A stretch of DNA of 64,000 nucleotides, from contig NW_023503371.1 in NCBI RefSeq assembly GCF_014529535.1, positions 1 to 64,000 of the forward strand, read 5' to 3'. The DNA comes from Bradysia coprophila (lineage: Eukaryota; Arthropoda; Insecta; Diptera; Sciaridae). The notes under the pieces were generated by a model, which made no database searches, had not been told where the DNA came from, and saw only the letters and a list, made by a program, of their open reading frames with translations. The first letter of the stretch is position 1. Each line of letters opens with the position of its first letter. A program made the position numbers and the translations under genes. Positions 45,401-54,597 of this stretch are shown piece by piece.

Positions 45401-48400
45401 ATGAATAAGATTTTGTTAAAGTCGCTTGAAGACATAATATTGTTTTCAAACTTGATCAATGAAGATCAATGAACTCAAGACAATCAGAAAAAAATAATAA
45501 TCCAAAAACGGTTTATCATACATTTTCAATCCGAATATCTCCTTTAATATTGACGAGAATATTGTACACATGAAATAAATGCAAGCACATACCATGAACA
45601 CTCAAAAAATATCACTTGCAAGGTTTTGTATGGTATTTATTATAAACTCCGGGTAGATACTTAATAACAGACGACTTGAAACGTTATATTTATAAGCATA
45701 CGGTATAATAGATTTTGTTTATGTTTATCATCTCTGGTTCTATTTTTATTCAACGCAGTAGAGAGATGCTTAATAAATGAACTTGCAGTCATTAAATCAA
45801 CCCAAATTTGTGGTCTAAAAATCTCAATTTAGAAATTCTAAACAAAAAAAACATCTGCTTAGACCCCCTCATATAACTTTTTTTTTGATGTACAATTTTT
45901 TATCACCAAGTACGTCGCTTATTCATTTTCCATATTTCGATAACTTCTTTATATTTATAAACCGCCAGTTGTTCAGAAGATTGTTAAATAGTTTACTCTG
46001 TGTGAATGGAATGAAGCAAAACAATTTAAACTTTGAGTACAATGTAACCGTTTGACATGTGACTAGACTATTTCTGACTTAAAAACAAAAATTTGTAGCT
46101 CCAGACTAAATAAGTCTGCGATATGTATGGGGAAAATGTGCAATTTCCGCTTATGGAGATAAAGTTTTGGGAGGTTTTTTTCAATTGAGAAGCACGAACC
46201 CTGAGCAAAGATCCTTTGTTCACACTCCCTGACCTTACTTCTTCTATCAAGGAATTTTCCCTGTTTTCGATAAGAAGTCGTTACGGCACTTGCCACCTAA
46301 TGATGGTAGATCCTCATCTTGGAGTTCATAATACCCGACGGTGACGATGATCGTTAAGCTTCCAGTGGTTCGTGATCGCCTTAATTCCGATGTAGTAAGT
46401 ATACCGAGTTCATTACTCTAGTATTTCGAGAAAATAGCATGAATTCCTCCTTGGTAGGCCGTCCATAGTTTTTGAGATTCTCTTTCCACACACATAGTAT
46501 CGTGAGCCTTTTTAGTCCACCCCAACAAATATTTATGACAGAATTTGCTTCAGCTGTTTTATAGCTGGTCCACTTACATAATCTCAATGTCTCAATGTCA
46601 CAATCACACGCGTGTATGGCTATTAATTTCGTATGTTGTATTTGTGGACCAGCGACCAGCTGAAAAACAGCTGAAGCAAATTACGTCACAAATTTGATAA
46701 TGGTTCTGTAACTGTGCTTCCCATTATTAAATTCAAATCTTAATTTGGTCTGTGTCTGTTGTAGCTGCTTCTTTGCTTCAATCGTAGCTACGAGTTTAAC
46801 ATAGAAAATGCTTGAAGACTGATGGTATCAGAATTGACTTGGGATTTCTTTCGTTGAGACAGGAGTCATGGTGTGAGTTACATACATCAAAACTTGGAGG
46901 TTTTTGACAATTTGATTTCATTTCATTTATTTTCATAAAAAAGGCTTCTGAGGAACCACGTTCTATGGACTACCTGCTACAGGTTTCCATTGCGATTCAA
47001 CGAAAAAATTCAAGTTGCGTTTTAGGGACCTTGGGACGTAATAGAATTGATGATTCTTGTTTATTGTAAATATTTGTTTTTTGAAAAGATCGTTTTTCTA
47101 CCGGTTTGCGCCTTGCAACCTTTTTTTTCGCTTTTCATAAAGAAAAATGAAGAAATCTTAAACAAATGATCCGCGCAGCTCCAGTATGTATACATACAAT
47201 TCTAAGGAGCTACATTACAACCGACATATGAGTGTTAATGCTAGGATCAGTGCTATGCTATAATATAATGAAATGCTAACCTTGTTGTAGTTTTGGATGT
47301 GCTCTGAACTTGCTGCACATTAAAGCAGATTTGAATAAAAGACAAGTTACGATCGGAGGGTTAAAATATTGTAAAATATGTAAAGAATGTCAGTTTTCCG
47401 TAAGCTCTCTTCCCTCCAGAATATATCAATATCGTATAAAACTGTAATCATAGATCATAAAAATAGTGATCCACTTCCCGAACACCACATGCTCGACCGG
47501 TTGACAAAACATTTAAAATGCATTAAGGTCTATTAATGACCGGTGAAGTACTTAAAAATAATGATGACCAAGCATCCGATTATTAGATTGTTGAACTTTT
47601 CCCTCTACGAAGCGTGTAACGACAAACTGCACCGACTTGGCAATATAATGTGATCGAAGCAAGCACGAAAATCTAAACAAAAATCGCTTTTCTGCACTGT
47701 ATGGATTTATGGTCTCTGTGAGCCACATTACATTCTTTTTGCTCGGTATAAATTTTCAATGCATTAGAATTCAGTGGAATATTATATAAATTAAGGACAT
47801 GTATAACGCATAGATTTGCAATATATAATTGTCTCAATCTACTGTAAATTCATTATCAAACAAGTTCTCGCCCATTGAAGGCTGATAACAATTTGAGAAT
47901 TATAAATATCAAGTTTTTCTTTTCGTTCATTGTATTTTAATAGAAACTAATTTATTGTATTGAGCATTTAATCATATTTCCAATGAACAAAACTAATCTT
48001 TTTTGCTTAAAAGATCATATACACAACGTGTGTAACTGTTTATAATTTCACTGAGAAAAACCAGTTTGAATAACATTTTTTACCTTCTTATTTTTCTACC
48101 AAGTTATTTGAGTCTGAATCTCTGCATTTTATGTAATCATCATTTTACGATTAGTTGAGGAACGACGGTGATACCATATATATTCTGTGTGCGACCATAC
48201 ACATATCTATATATATACGACGTTTACACATAGGTATATAGAAATTATACTTTGGATTCGAAAGAGTTGCATTATTGTTAATGATGATAGGAAGAAGATT
48301 CGTTAAAAAAACCTTCCTAGAAGATTTGAAAATGTAAAAACATAAATGGGAATAGTGCAAACCTTTTATGGCACAGAACTCGTAAAATCTTTTGTAGTCG

Positions 48401-51003
48401 TATTAATACACCATGCATGTTGTACGAACTTTTTTTCCTTGTCATTTATTATTAGAGAAGGCAAAAAAACTTGTTTTTATGTTTTCTCAGAAATAAAAAT
48501 GGTTTGTTGTCATAAATCGTAGATATGTTGTCTGTTTATGCTGTGCTTTTCGTTTAACCTCTTTTTTTTCGTAAGGTGCAAATTGGACTGGACAAGTCAA
48601 AGTTTTCTGTTAGAAGTTAATGCCTTTTTTGCACATTCGAAACTTGATGATTAAACCTACTTATTGAGGTGAAATCGTTAAAAAAAAGTTACGCAAAATT
48701 CTTCATTAAATGATGGAATATGCAGTGCCGCCTCAGCCTAAGGGTAAAATGGGCTCTTGCCCTGGGCATTAGAAGATTAAGTCCAGTGAACTCATTCAAA
48801 TTTTATGCTCATTTGTTGTTAACACTAAGATTGGAATGGACTCTATTTGAACCTCACATATTAATTCTCAAAAATGAGTTCAAAAATGATGGCCGATTTT
48901 CTCAGTAACTTAGACCATTTTCAGTCATTTCGCGACTTTGAGAGCTGAGAGTGTGTTTGCTAGAGAGAGTTTTGCTTTTACCCATTTCTCTTCTATTTCG
49001 AAAATCCAAGAAACGACTGCTAATATGAACATTACTAAAAATATGAAAACTCTGAAAAATTGGTGAAACTTTTAAGGCAAATCACACCCTACTTAATGCA
49101 CGCGACCGATCCACCCTGCAGAATCAGACAATCCAAGTGACTTGACACTTAGTGACATAATCTTTGATAATGACTAGACAATAGTGAGACTCAGTGCCAT
49201 GTAAATGTTCACTGATAAAAAAGATTTTGGCGGTGTACTTCGCATATGTATGATATACTTCTGTTACGCATAGTATGCGTCGGATATGTATGGCAAACCT
49301 GTCGTATGTAAGTTTACGTACAATAATATTGTGTGCCATACATCTCACGCGTGTAGTCGACGTAGGACATGTGTAAAATTTTGGTATGTGTCCCCTGCCT
49401 CTCGCCTTCACTTACTGCTGCAGAAATGTTAGAGACAACGAATTTATTTCATGAGGCTTTTTTTGAAATTTTTTGGTTATTGATGAAAATGTGGAATAAG
49501 AGATCTGTTTTACATTTATCGCATACGCGGTGTGATTCCCCGAAAAAATTATTCACCTAGGATATGTAAACAAACATTATACTTCTGTAAATTGTCAAAG
49601 TGTCATTCGCATATCTTGTCGTCTCGTTTTCGCTTATGCGATAAAAAAGAATATGCACGTATGACAAGCCGTCTCGGCAAGCCTCAACCGCCTTGTCATA
49701 CGTGCATAATATTTATTATCGCATACGCGGTGTGATTCCCCGAAAAAATTATTCACCTAGGATATATAAACAAACATTATACTTCTGTAAGTTGTCAAAG
49801 TGTCATTCGCATATCTTGTTGTCTCGTTTTCGCTTATGCGATAAAAAAGAATATGCACGTATGACAAGCCGTCTCGGCAAGCCTCGACCGCTTTGCCATA
49901 CGTGCAAAATATTTATTATCACTCAGCCGCAGAGTCTCAGCGGTATAAAACGACTACTACCAAACACTTTATAGACTTTTCTTTACAACGCACATTGAAT
50001 CCACTGAATTTAAAAAAAAAAACACTTTTTTGGCCATATATTTAACGTTGTTTTTCTGTTCTTTTCCATTACAGATTGCGTGAGCGAACCGGGATGTCTA
50101 AAGTGCAACACAAAGGGATGCATCAAATGTCCACATTACATAACATTTGACGAACATAAATGTGTTCCAGAATGTCCTAACGGATACATAGAAGAATGGT
50201 CCACCGTTCCGGAATTGATGGGACGCGTTTGCCGACCTAGTGGATATTCAGATCCAATGACTGCAACGATAGTTGGCTTAACAGCTGGTGCTGTAGTTTG
50301 CTTTGCGATACTGATACTGGGTATCGTCATTATGAAACGAAAGCAACGACGAAAGTTGATACGTGATACACTCATCGATGATTCGATTGAACGAGAAGAT
50401 TTTTTAAAGCAACTCGAAGAATTACGACCGAACGCCGAATTCTTTTTGGCAATGCTAAACGACACAAGAAAACAAATCCGAAAACTGTATTTATCCGGCG
50501 AGCACGTTGCTGCCAATTCGTATAGACCAATTGTGCGAGACCTAGCCAAAATTTTAATTTTAGTTAATCGACCCATAGAACTTATAGCTAGGCCACCACA
50601 TGACTGGCACCGTGTGTTCATATGGTCTCTGCGTATTTTAGATAGATATAAACCACAAGTAGCACAATTAATAGATTTTCTCCAAACACCATCACCGACA
50701 ATATCGGATCCGCGGATCGGATCGTCTCAGTATTCCACATTCAAATCAACCAATACGGCGACCACCGCCATGAGCAGTGACACAAAGAATCTTCATCAAA
50801 TGCAAATATTTGGTTCGTTAATTAGTCTACACGAATTTGAAGAGCCACGATCGTCGAATCCATTTAAACGAAATTCGTGCAGTACGCTGAAGAGTGTAAA
50901 TAATTATCCATCGTCTGATATACACGGCAGTTCGGTGTGGTTAGAAGACGAATTTTTTAAATTGGGATTTCGACCTCAAGATGAAATAACGACGGAATTG
51001 TGA
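30455..51003 (+). CDS. Single-pass membrane protein with a short cysteine-rich ectodomain
   Basis: Two coding exons, 30455-30593 and 50075-51003, joined in phase 1 within an Asp codon, give 355 residues. Residues 20-38 form a signal-peptide core (LVVFFGLLCLQCC). The ectodomain (about 39-107) has eight cysteines: 48, 54, 57, 62, 65, 76, 80 and 99; the CxxC pairs with CxxxCPxGY resemble a half furin-like or TNFR-like cysteine module. Residues 108-133 are a transmembrane helix followed by basic KRKQRRK, so the protein is predicted type I. The 220-residue cytoplasmic part is helical and charged at first (EELRPNAEFFLAMLNDTRKQ, SYRPIVRDLAKILILVNRP) and then Ser/Thr-rich. I do not recognise the family; a receptor or adaptor at the cell surface is inferred from topology only. 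AATAAA follows at 51078. The 19.5-kb intron could hide an extra exon, but direct joining keeps frame. Confidence 0.8.
30660..30920. repeat. Degenerate CCTGAA-rich repeat
   Basis: Dense, irregular words ACCTGAA, TCTGAA and TTCAGGT in both orientations. Similar stretches lie at 36700-36950 and 14060-14170. Confidence 0.45.
31470..31979. mobile_element. MITE family E, copy 2, long arms
   Basis: The outer arms begin AAGAGCGCT and end AGTGCTCTT and continue inward through CTTGGCAATTTTCTAGCC and GTGCGCAAAAATATTCGTTT to at least 100 bp of near-perfect pairing. The copy at 12999-13353 is a shorter relative. Confidence 0.75.
32034..32195. mobile_element. MITE family C, copy 3 (diverged)
   Basis: Ends CAATGAAAGT / ACTTTCATTG match family C; the interior differs. 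Flanked by CTATGCAT and CTATGTAT, an 8-bp duplication with one change. Confidence 0.75.
34648..34952. mobile_element. MITE family L
   Basis: AATCCACGCGTTTAGTGGTA and TACCACTAAACGCGTGGATT are perfect inverted ends, and pairing continues through AAAAAAGCG..TCGA and TTTGAATTTTTGTATGGGAA. Non-coding. Confidence 0.78.
34988..35129. mobile_element. Short hAT-like MITE with 8-bp duplication
   Basis: Ends CAGTGCCGGACTGG / CCAGTCCGGCACTG, flanked by TTTGATAT on both sides (34980-34987, 35130-35137). CAG..CTG termini plus an 8-bp duplication are standard for hAT elements. Interior is GC-richer and non-coding. Confidence 0.88.
35278..35361. repeat. 21-bp tandem repeat, four copies
   Basis: Four nearly identical copies of TTTAACTAAATTTTCGGTAA(A), preceded by diverged TTTACCG/TTTCGGTA relatives from 35175. 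Confidence 0.85.
36411..36622. mobile_element. MITE family I copy
   Basis: Inverted arms begin near TACAG and carry AAATTTCAGCATGAATTTGC and GCTTCAGCTGTTTTTCA with inverted partners on the right. Related copies at 41393, 46530 and 51382. Confidence 0.7.
36700..36950. repeat. Degenerate CCTGACCTGAA repeat
   Basis: Irregular, dense ACCTGA, GACCTG and TTCAGGT words in both orientations, like the stretch at 30660-30920. Confidence 0.5.
37957..38752. mobile_element. 796-bp foldback element, family G
   Basis: The left arm (37957 to about 38200) and right arm (about 38510-38752) are inverted copies, sharing TTCTGAAAAACAG, GCATTTTCTATTGGAA, GGTATTCGACCCCAGAA and GTCGTGTGGGGTGTCATTAG. The middle repeats the GTCGTGTGGGG block once more. 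Short open frames inside are by-products. A one-armed relative lies at 28305-28620. Confidence 0.75.
40726..40841. mobile_element. Half copy of foldback family F
   Basis: Almost identical to the right arm of the complete palindromic element at 60069-60399, from GTTAATTGAC to TGCTACTTGGG; the left arm is missing. Confidence 0.8.
41036..41238. mobile_element. MITE family A, copy 2
   Basis: CCACGGCAGAGTAAA at the left pairs with TTTACTCGGTCGTG at the right. Flanked by CTTTGA on both sides (41030-41035, 41239-41244). Same family as 650-856. Confidence 0.82.
41301..41395. repeat. Nearly loop-less palindrome, about 46-bp arms
   Basis: The left arm (from ATATCTTTTTCGAGTTTC) is repeated in inverse on the right without mismatch over at least 42 bases, and the centre CACTTTTGAAAGTG leaves a loop of two bases at most. 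Confidence 0.9.
41393..41575. mobile_element. Diverged MITE family I copy
   Basis: AACAGCTGGTCCACTCATAC at the left and GTATGAGTGGATTG..AACAGCTGAAGCAAAT at the right form diverged inverted ends of the family seen at 36411 and 51382. It abuts the palindrome at 41301-41395. Confidence 0.5.
41875..41960 (-). repeat. tRNA-like B box, possible SINE remnant
   Basis: Minus strand contains GGTTCGAATCC, an exact RNA polymerase III B-box, followed by CGTGTCA. The T stem is only about three base pairs and no acceptor or anticodon arm could be folded, so it is not a functional tRNA. A tRNA-derived SINE fragment or tRNA pseudogene is the likeliest reading. Confidence 0.35.
43497..43779 (+). repeat. 17-bp minisatellite, about 16 units
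   Basis: Unit ATGGAAACCGTTTCAAT, nearly perfect in the middle and diverged at both edges. Because 17 is not a multiple of three and the unit lacks stop words, all three forward frames are open. This explains overlapping METVSIWK-type reading frames, which are not genes. Confidence 0.93.
44207..44912. mobile_element. 706-bp foldback element
   Basis: ATTTTGGTATAAAA..GTGAATTTTTTACCATTG at the left pairs with its inverse at the right end; pairing continues through CGATTAGGAGACTTTG, AAAAAGTGACC and GCGCCATCTACATCCGGTTG. The middle is unpaired and T-rich. A family B fragment follows at 44933. Confidence 0.75.
44933..44990. mobile_element. MITE family B fragment
   Basis: TAACGCACTTCAAGCATAAG followed by GGTACTCTGAATAGAGTACT matches the left part of family B; the right part is missing. 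Confidence 0.6.
46530..46695. mobile_element. MITE family I-related copy
   Basis: ATTTATGAC..AATTTGCTTCAGCTGTTTT at the left pairs with AACAGCTGAAGCAAATT..GTCACAAAT at the right, with inner GCTGGTCCAC / GTGGACCAGC. Confidence 0.7.
47076..47159 (+). repeat. Dispersed repeat, also at 9925-10000
   Basis: Same orientation and order of blocks as the copy at 9925: TTTTTTGAAAAGATCGTTTT, GCGCCTTGCAACC, poly-T, then an A-rich end. Confidence 0.5.
49516..49920. repeat. Tandem duplication of a 200-bp unit
   Basis: GCATACGCGGTGTGATTCCC begins at 49521 and again at 49721; the two units are almost identical to ATTTATTATC, after which the sequence diverges. Each unit holds two inverted pairs: TTATCGCATA / TATGCGATAA, and GCACGTATGACAAG / CTTGTCATACGTGC. 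The high similarity suggests a recent duplication. Confidence 0.88.
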
Positions 51004-51077
51004 ACTGAGCAATTAACAAAATTTAATTTGGGTGTGTGAGTCCATTTTGAGTTTTTGTTAATTGAACGAATTTGGAG

Positions 51078-51083
51078 AATAAA
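51078..51083 (+). promoter_or_regulatory. Poly(A) signal of the membrane-protein gene
   Basis: AATAAA 75 bases after the stop codon at 51003. Confidence 0.6.
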
Positions 51084-51381
51084 AATGAAATGAAACAGAA
51101 ACAATTGAACTAATTATTGTCACAAAACGCAATATTTAGGTGCTAATGATATGGCAAGTAGTAAACTTTGCTGTAACTCAATTCGTTTTTTTTTAAATTA
51201 TGGAACATGACATTGAATTCAACTAGAAAATGTAAAATCTTACTTAATGTGGTGTGGTACACACACTTTACCGATTTGAAATACATCAAGTCATGTCAAT
51301 TATTGTATTGATATCCAGTGTCCTTTGAGATTTAAAACGTTATTTCAACATACTGATCACAAAAATTACCTTGAGGACACT

Positions 51382-51605
51382 TACAGTCAGATGCAGTGAA
51401 ATTTCAGCATAAATTTGCTTCAGCTGTTTTCCGGCTGATCCACACATACAATCAAAACTGTTTATACAATTGAAACTGATGTACACACGCGCATGCTAGT
51501 GGCAAAACCATATAAATACTTATAAACTGTTTTGATTGTCTGTGTGGATCAGCTGAAAAACAGCTGCAGCAAATTCATGCTGAAATTTCAATGCCACGAA
51601 CTGTA
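51382..51605. mobile_element. MITE family I copy, best preserved
   Basis: Inverted arms starting near TACAGT and including GTGAAATTTCAGCATAAATT, GCTTCAGCTGTTTT and GCTGATCCACACA with inverted partners. Lies just past the membrane-protein gene. Confidence 0.75.
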
Positions 51606-51921
51606 CGCCTTCATTTCGAAAAATTTGAAATTGTGTATGTAACACAAGGAGAAGGCGCTCGAAAGATTGCGTTTTTTTTTTGTTCAACGTGATTTGTCAA
51701 CGGACCCTCTCATTGTTTTCCATCTTCTTTTTCCGTTCTAACTCCTCTAAAGTTAAATTCAAATCCATTCTTCAAAGGTTAGCTCAAAAATTAAAAATCA
51801 ATTTGGCGTGGGACCAACACGTAGCGAAATCCTTGTTGTACAGCTACGCCCTGTAGATTATGTGCTAGCAGGAAAATAAGCTGTAGCTAGAACTTTGTTG
51901 AGGAAGAACTTTCGCAAACAC

Positions 51922-52078
51922 CAACGCACTTCAAGCAAAAGTGCTTGTAATGACAGCTGTCAAATAGAGTACTATTTTGTAAGAAAATTTGTTCCAAATT
52001 TTTTTACAGTGCCAAAAATTGTTCGATACACTGTCCAGTTTCAGGACTCTATTTAGAGTACCACTCATGCTTGAACAC
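51922..52078. mobile_element. MITE family B copy, decayed right end
   Basis: CAACGCACTTCAAGCAAAAG at the left; TGACAGCTGTCAAATAGAGT and ACTCTATTTAGAGTACCACT inside. The right end CATGCTTGAACACA is a changed version of the usual end. Confidence 0.65.
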
Positions 52079-53935
52079 ATAAGAATTGTTTGCGGTAATG
52101 ACCAAAGCATATAAACAGAGAACAGAGAAAATAGGGATCCCGACTTTCAGGTAAATGTGTTTTTGCAATGTTATCATCGCACGAATTCAATATAATGTGC
52201 AACATAACGAAACTAAAATCACCTGAAAGAGGGGATCCTTGCGTATCTGAGTATTTGCATTACTTTCAGTGTTTATATGTTTATATGTTATCAACAACTT
52301 AAGTGGCTCGGTAAGGCGTCGTTCAAAAATGCCGTTTTTTTACGGAATTTTCGACAATCCTTCCTCCTCGTCACGCAAAAAGAGTTTGACTAAATTGACC
52401 TAAATTGTTAGAATCTGTGTTTTCTATAACACATTCCTGCCCCAACGTCATGACGTGATTAATGAAGATGTGAAAAAGAGGTTTTATCAATAATTCCATA
52501 GCTTTGATTGACTGTATCGAGCTCTATTTTCCAGAAACTTCCAATTTGTCGGTACATGTATTATTTGTTGACTAAACCACATAAAGTTAGAATGTTTTGC
52601 ATTATTTTATTCAATTTAAATCACAGTGAAATAGGAATAAATTTTTCGTATTACTTTCGACGAAAATTATTCTATTAAATACAAAATCAAAGTTGTGGTA
52701 ACGCACTTTGTTCTAGTCATTTCCATTTTATGTATAAATACAAAATTGAATTTAGAGATATTTTTAATGAAATTATATTTAAACTAAGATACCATAAAAT
52801 GTAAGAATATTTTGTAATAAAAGTAAACGGAACGTTAGTTATATCTACGTTAACAATATTTTGTTATAAATTGTTTCAACCGATGAAGAACCGTAGAATA
52901 AAAATAAAAGAACAAAAAGAATTAAAAAAGGCAAAACAAAAAACTTGTTTGTTTGTATGTGCATTTCCCACTATAACTGAATCAAATTTATTGTTTTTTT
53001 CTTCTCTCTCATTTAATTTTAACTTAATTTAGAGGTCAACGCCAAATGTCTTCAAGTCTTTTCATGTCTTTTATATAAAATTTTGTGTAGGCAACGGTTT
53101 TTATTCTTTTCTTGTCGATACTCACTCAGCTCGTTAACATAATCGATTAAAGAATTATTAAATATAAAATCTTTGCAAATAACTAAAAATGAGCCGCTAT
53201 AATCCATACCGTCCGAATTTGTAATTCTTGCAGTCCCACAAAAGAATCTAATTCGGATTAAACGGAATACTTCAACGTTTTTGGAGCTAAAAAACCGTTC
53301 TCTTCATGGTCCATATTACAAGTTTCAGAGATTGGTAAAGCCTTGGATAAATGAAAATGAGAATACAACTGCCACACGAAAACATGTCTCCCTATAAATT
53401 CGGGAATATATTTATTGAAATACAAATTTTAGGAGGAAAGTCGTTACAATAATTGGCCCAGTTACGTCATCAATTCTCATTTAGAAAATATTTAAAAAAA
53501 TTAAAAACTGCATTTCGGAGAAGCCTGTAAGTACTTATACGGTAGGTGTTTAGAGCTCTGTACTTTTCAAGATATAATCGGTAAATTCCATTGAAGTGCA
53601 GAATTTGAGACAGCTGGTCTTTCACATCAATATTAGCCGTACTCATACAAGTGTAGGTGAATAAACCGACAAAATCACTAATACAATACCTTCTCTAGCA
53701 ATCAAACTACTTTTATTAAGGCGGTGAAACCTGAGAGTTTGTTTGCTAGAGAGAGTACTGACTAATGCCACAAACAGCAGCATGAGCAGCTGTTGCAAAT
53801 TTACCGACTATAAATGTGACGCTTATGATGACTGAATCATAATAATTGGCGTTTTACCTACACTGAAGTGGCGCCACTTTTTTATGAAAAAATTAGTACA
53901 GGCGGGAGGCGAGGAAAAATAAGACGGGACATTTA
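52079..53935. other. Intergenic, no gene supported
   Basis: Very AT-rich. A word GAGAGTTTGTTTGCTAGAGA near 53728 recurs near 48948. No coding exon supported. Confidence 0.45.
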
Positions 53936-54058
53936 CAATCCAATTCTTCTTATTCAATCCACATACATTACCAATGTTACAACATTTACGTATGTTTATG
54001 TATCATAACGTGTACATTGCATGTGGATTGAAAAACTTCGATTGGATTGTATTCGTTG
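53936..54058. mobile_element. MITE family J, copy 2
   Basis: TTTACAATCCAAT at the left and ATTGGATTGTAT at the right, with internal CATACATTACCAATGTTAC as in the copy at 8815. Confidence 0.6.
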
Positions 54059-54597
54059 AAAATGTGACTTGTTTATTTTCTCGTACTGTATGAGCAAAGG
54101 TCATATGCCACTCACTTTTCCATGTATTTTTGATGTATCGTGATCTTTGCTAAATGGTGCTGCCAGCTTCCACCTCAAGTGCCAAGAAGCATTTTATGAA
54201 GATTTTGGGAGATTTATAAATAGTAGTTCATAAATTACAAAACATCATATAGGGGTATCGTTATTTCGTGACAAAACGTGACAGGGTGATCGACAGCCAA
54301 TTTGATGGACAGTATGTCACGCAGCTGAATATATTACTGCACCACTCATGCTTGAAGTGTGTTGACTGCAAACAAAAGATTCGATAACGTCACTTTATAT
54401 CTATACTGCTATAAATGTTTTCAAACAAGAATAGATCGAAGACTACGACTTAAATTCAGAAGAAGTTTCTCGACAGACTATGTTTCTGAAGAACTATTTT
54501 TGGGTGTGATTTGAACAGTTGATTATGTAAACTTTTGACTTGGATATATTTTGAAATGTGCCATTATCAAATAATTATTCAATGCGTATACTAGAAT

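Larger units (their letters stand above)
30594..50074 (+). other. 19.5-kb intron loaded with inverted-repeat elements
   Basis: Begins GTAACG and ends in a pyrimidine-rich tract with TTACAG. It contains members of at least nine foldback or MITE families, three tandem arrays and a tRNA-like fragment (listed separately). I found no convincing nested gene; the open frames are short and mostly lie in repeats. Long gaps without recognised features (32.2-34.6, 35.4-36.4, 38.8-40.7, 42.0-43.5, 45.0-46.5 and 47.2-49.5 kb) are AT-rich sequence in which I see nothing further. Confidence 0.65.

Noticed and set aside
50136-50621. 161-codon minus-strand open frame
   Set aside because: Antisense of the membrane-protein exon, which has clear cysteine and transmembrane features on the plus strand.
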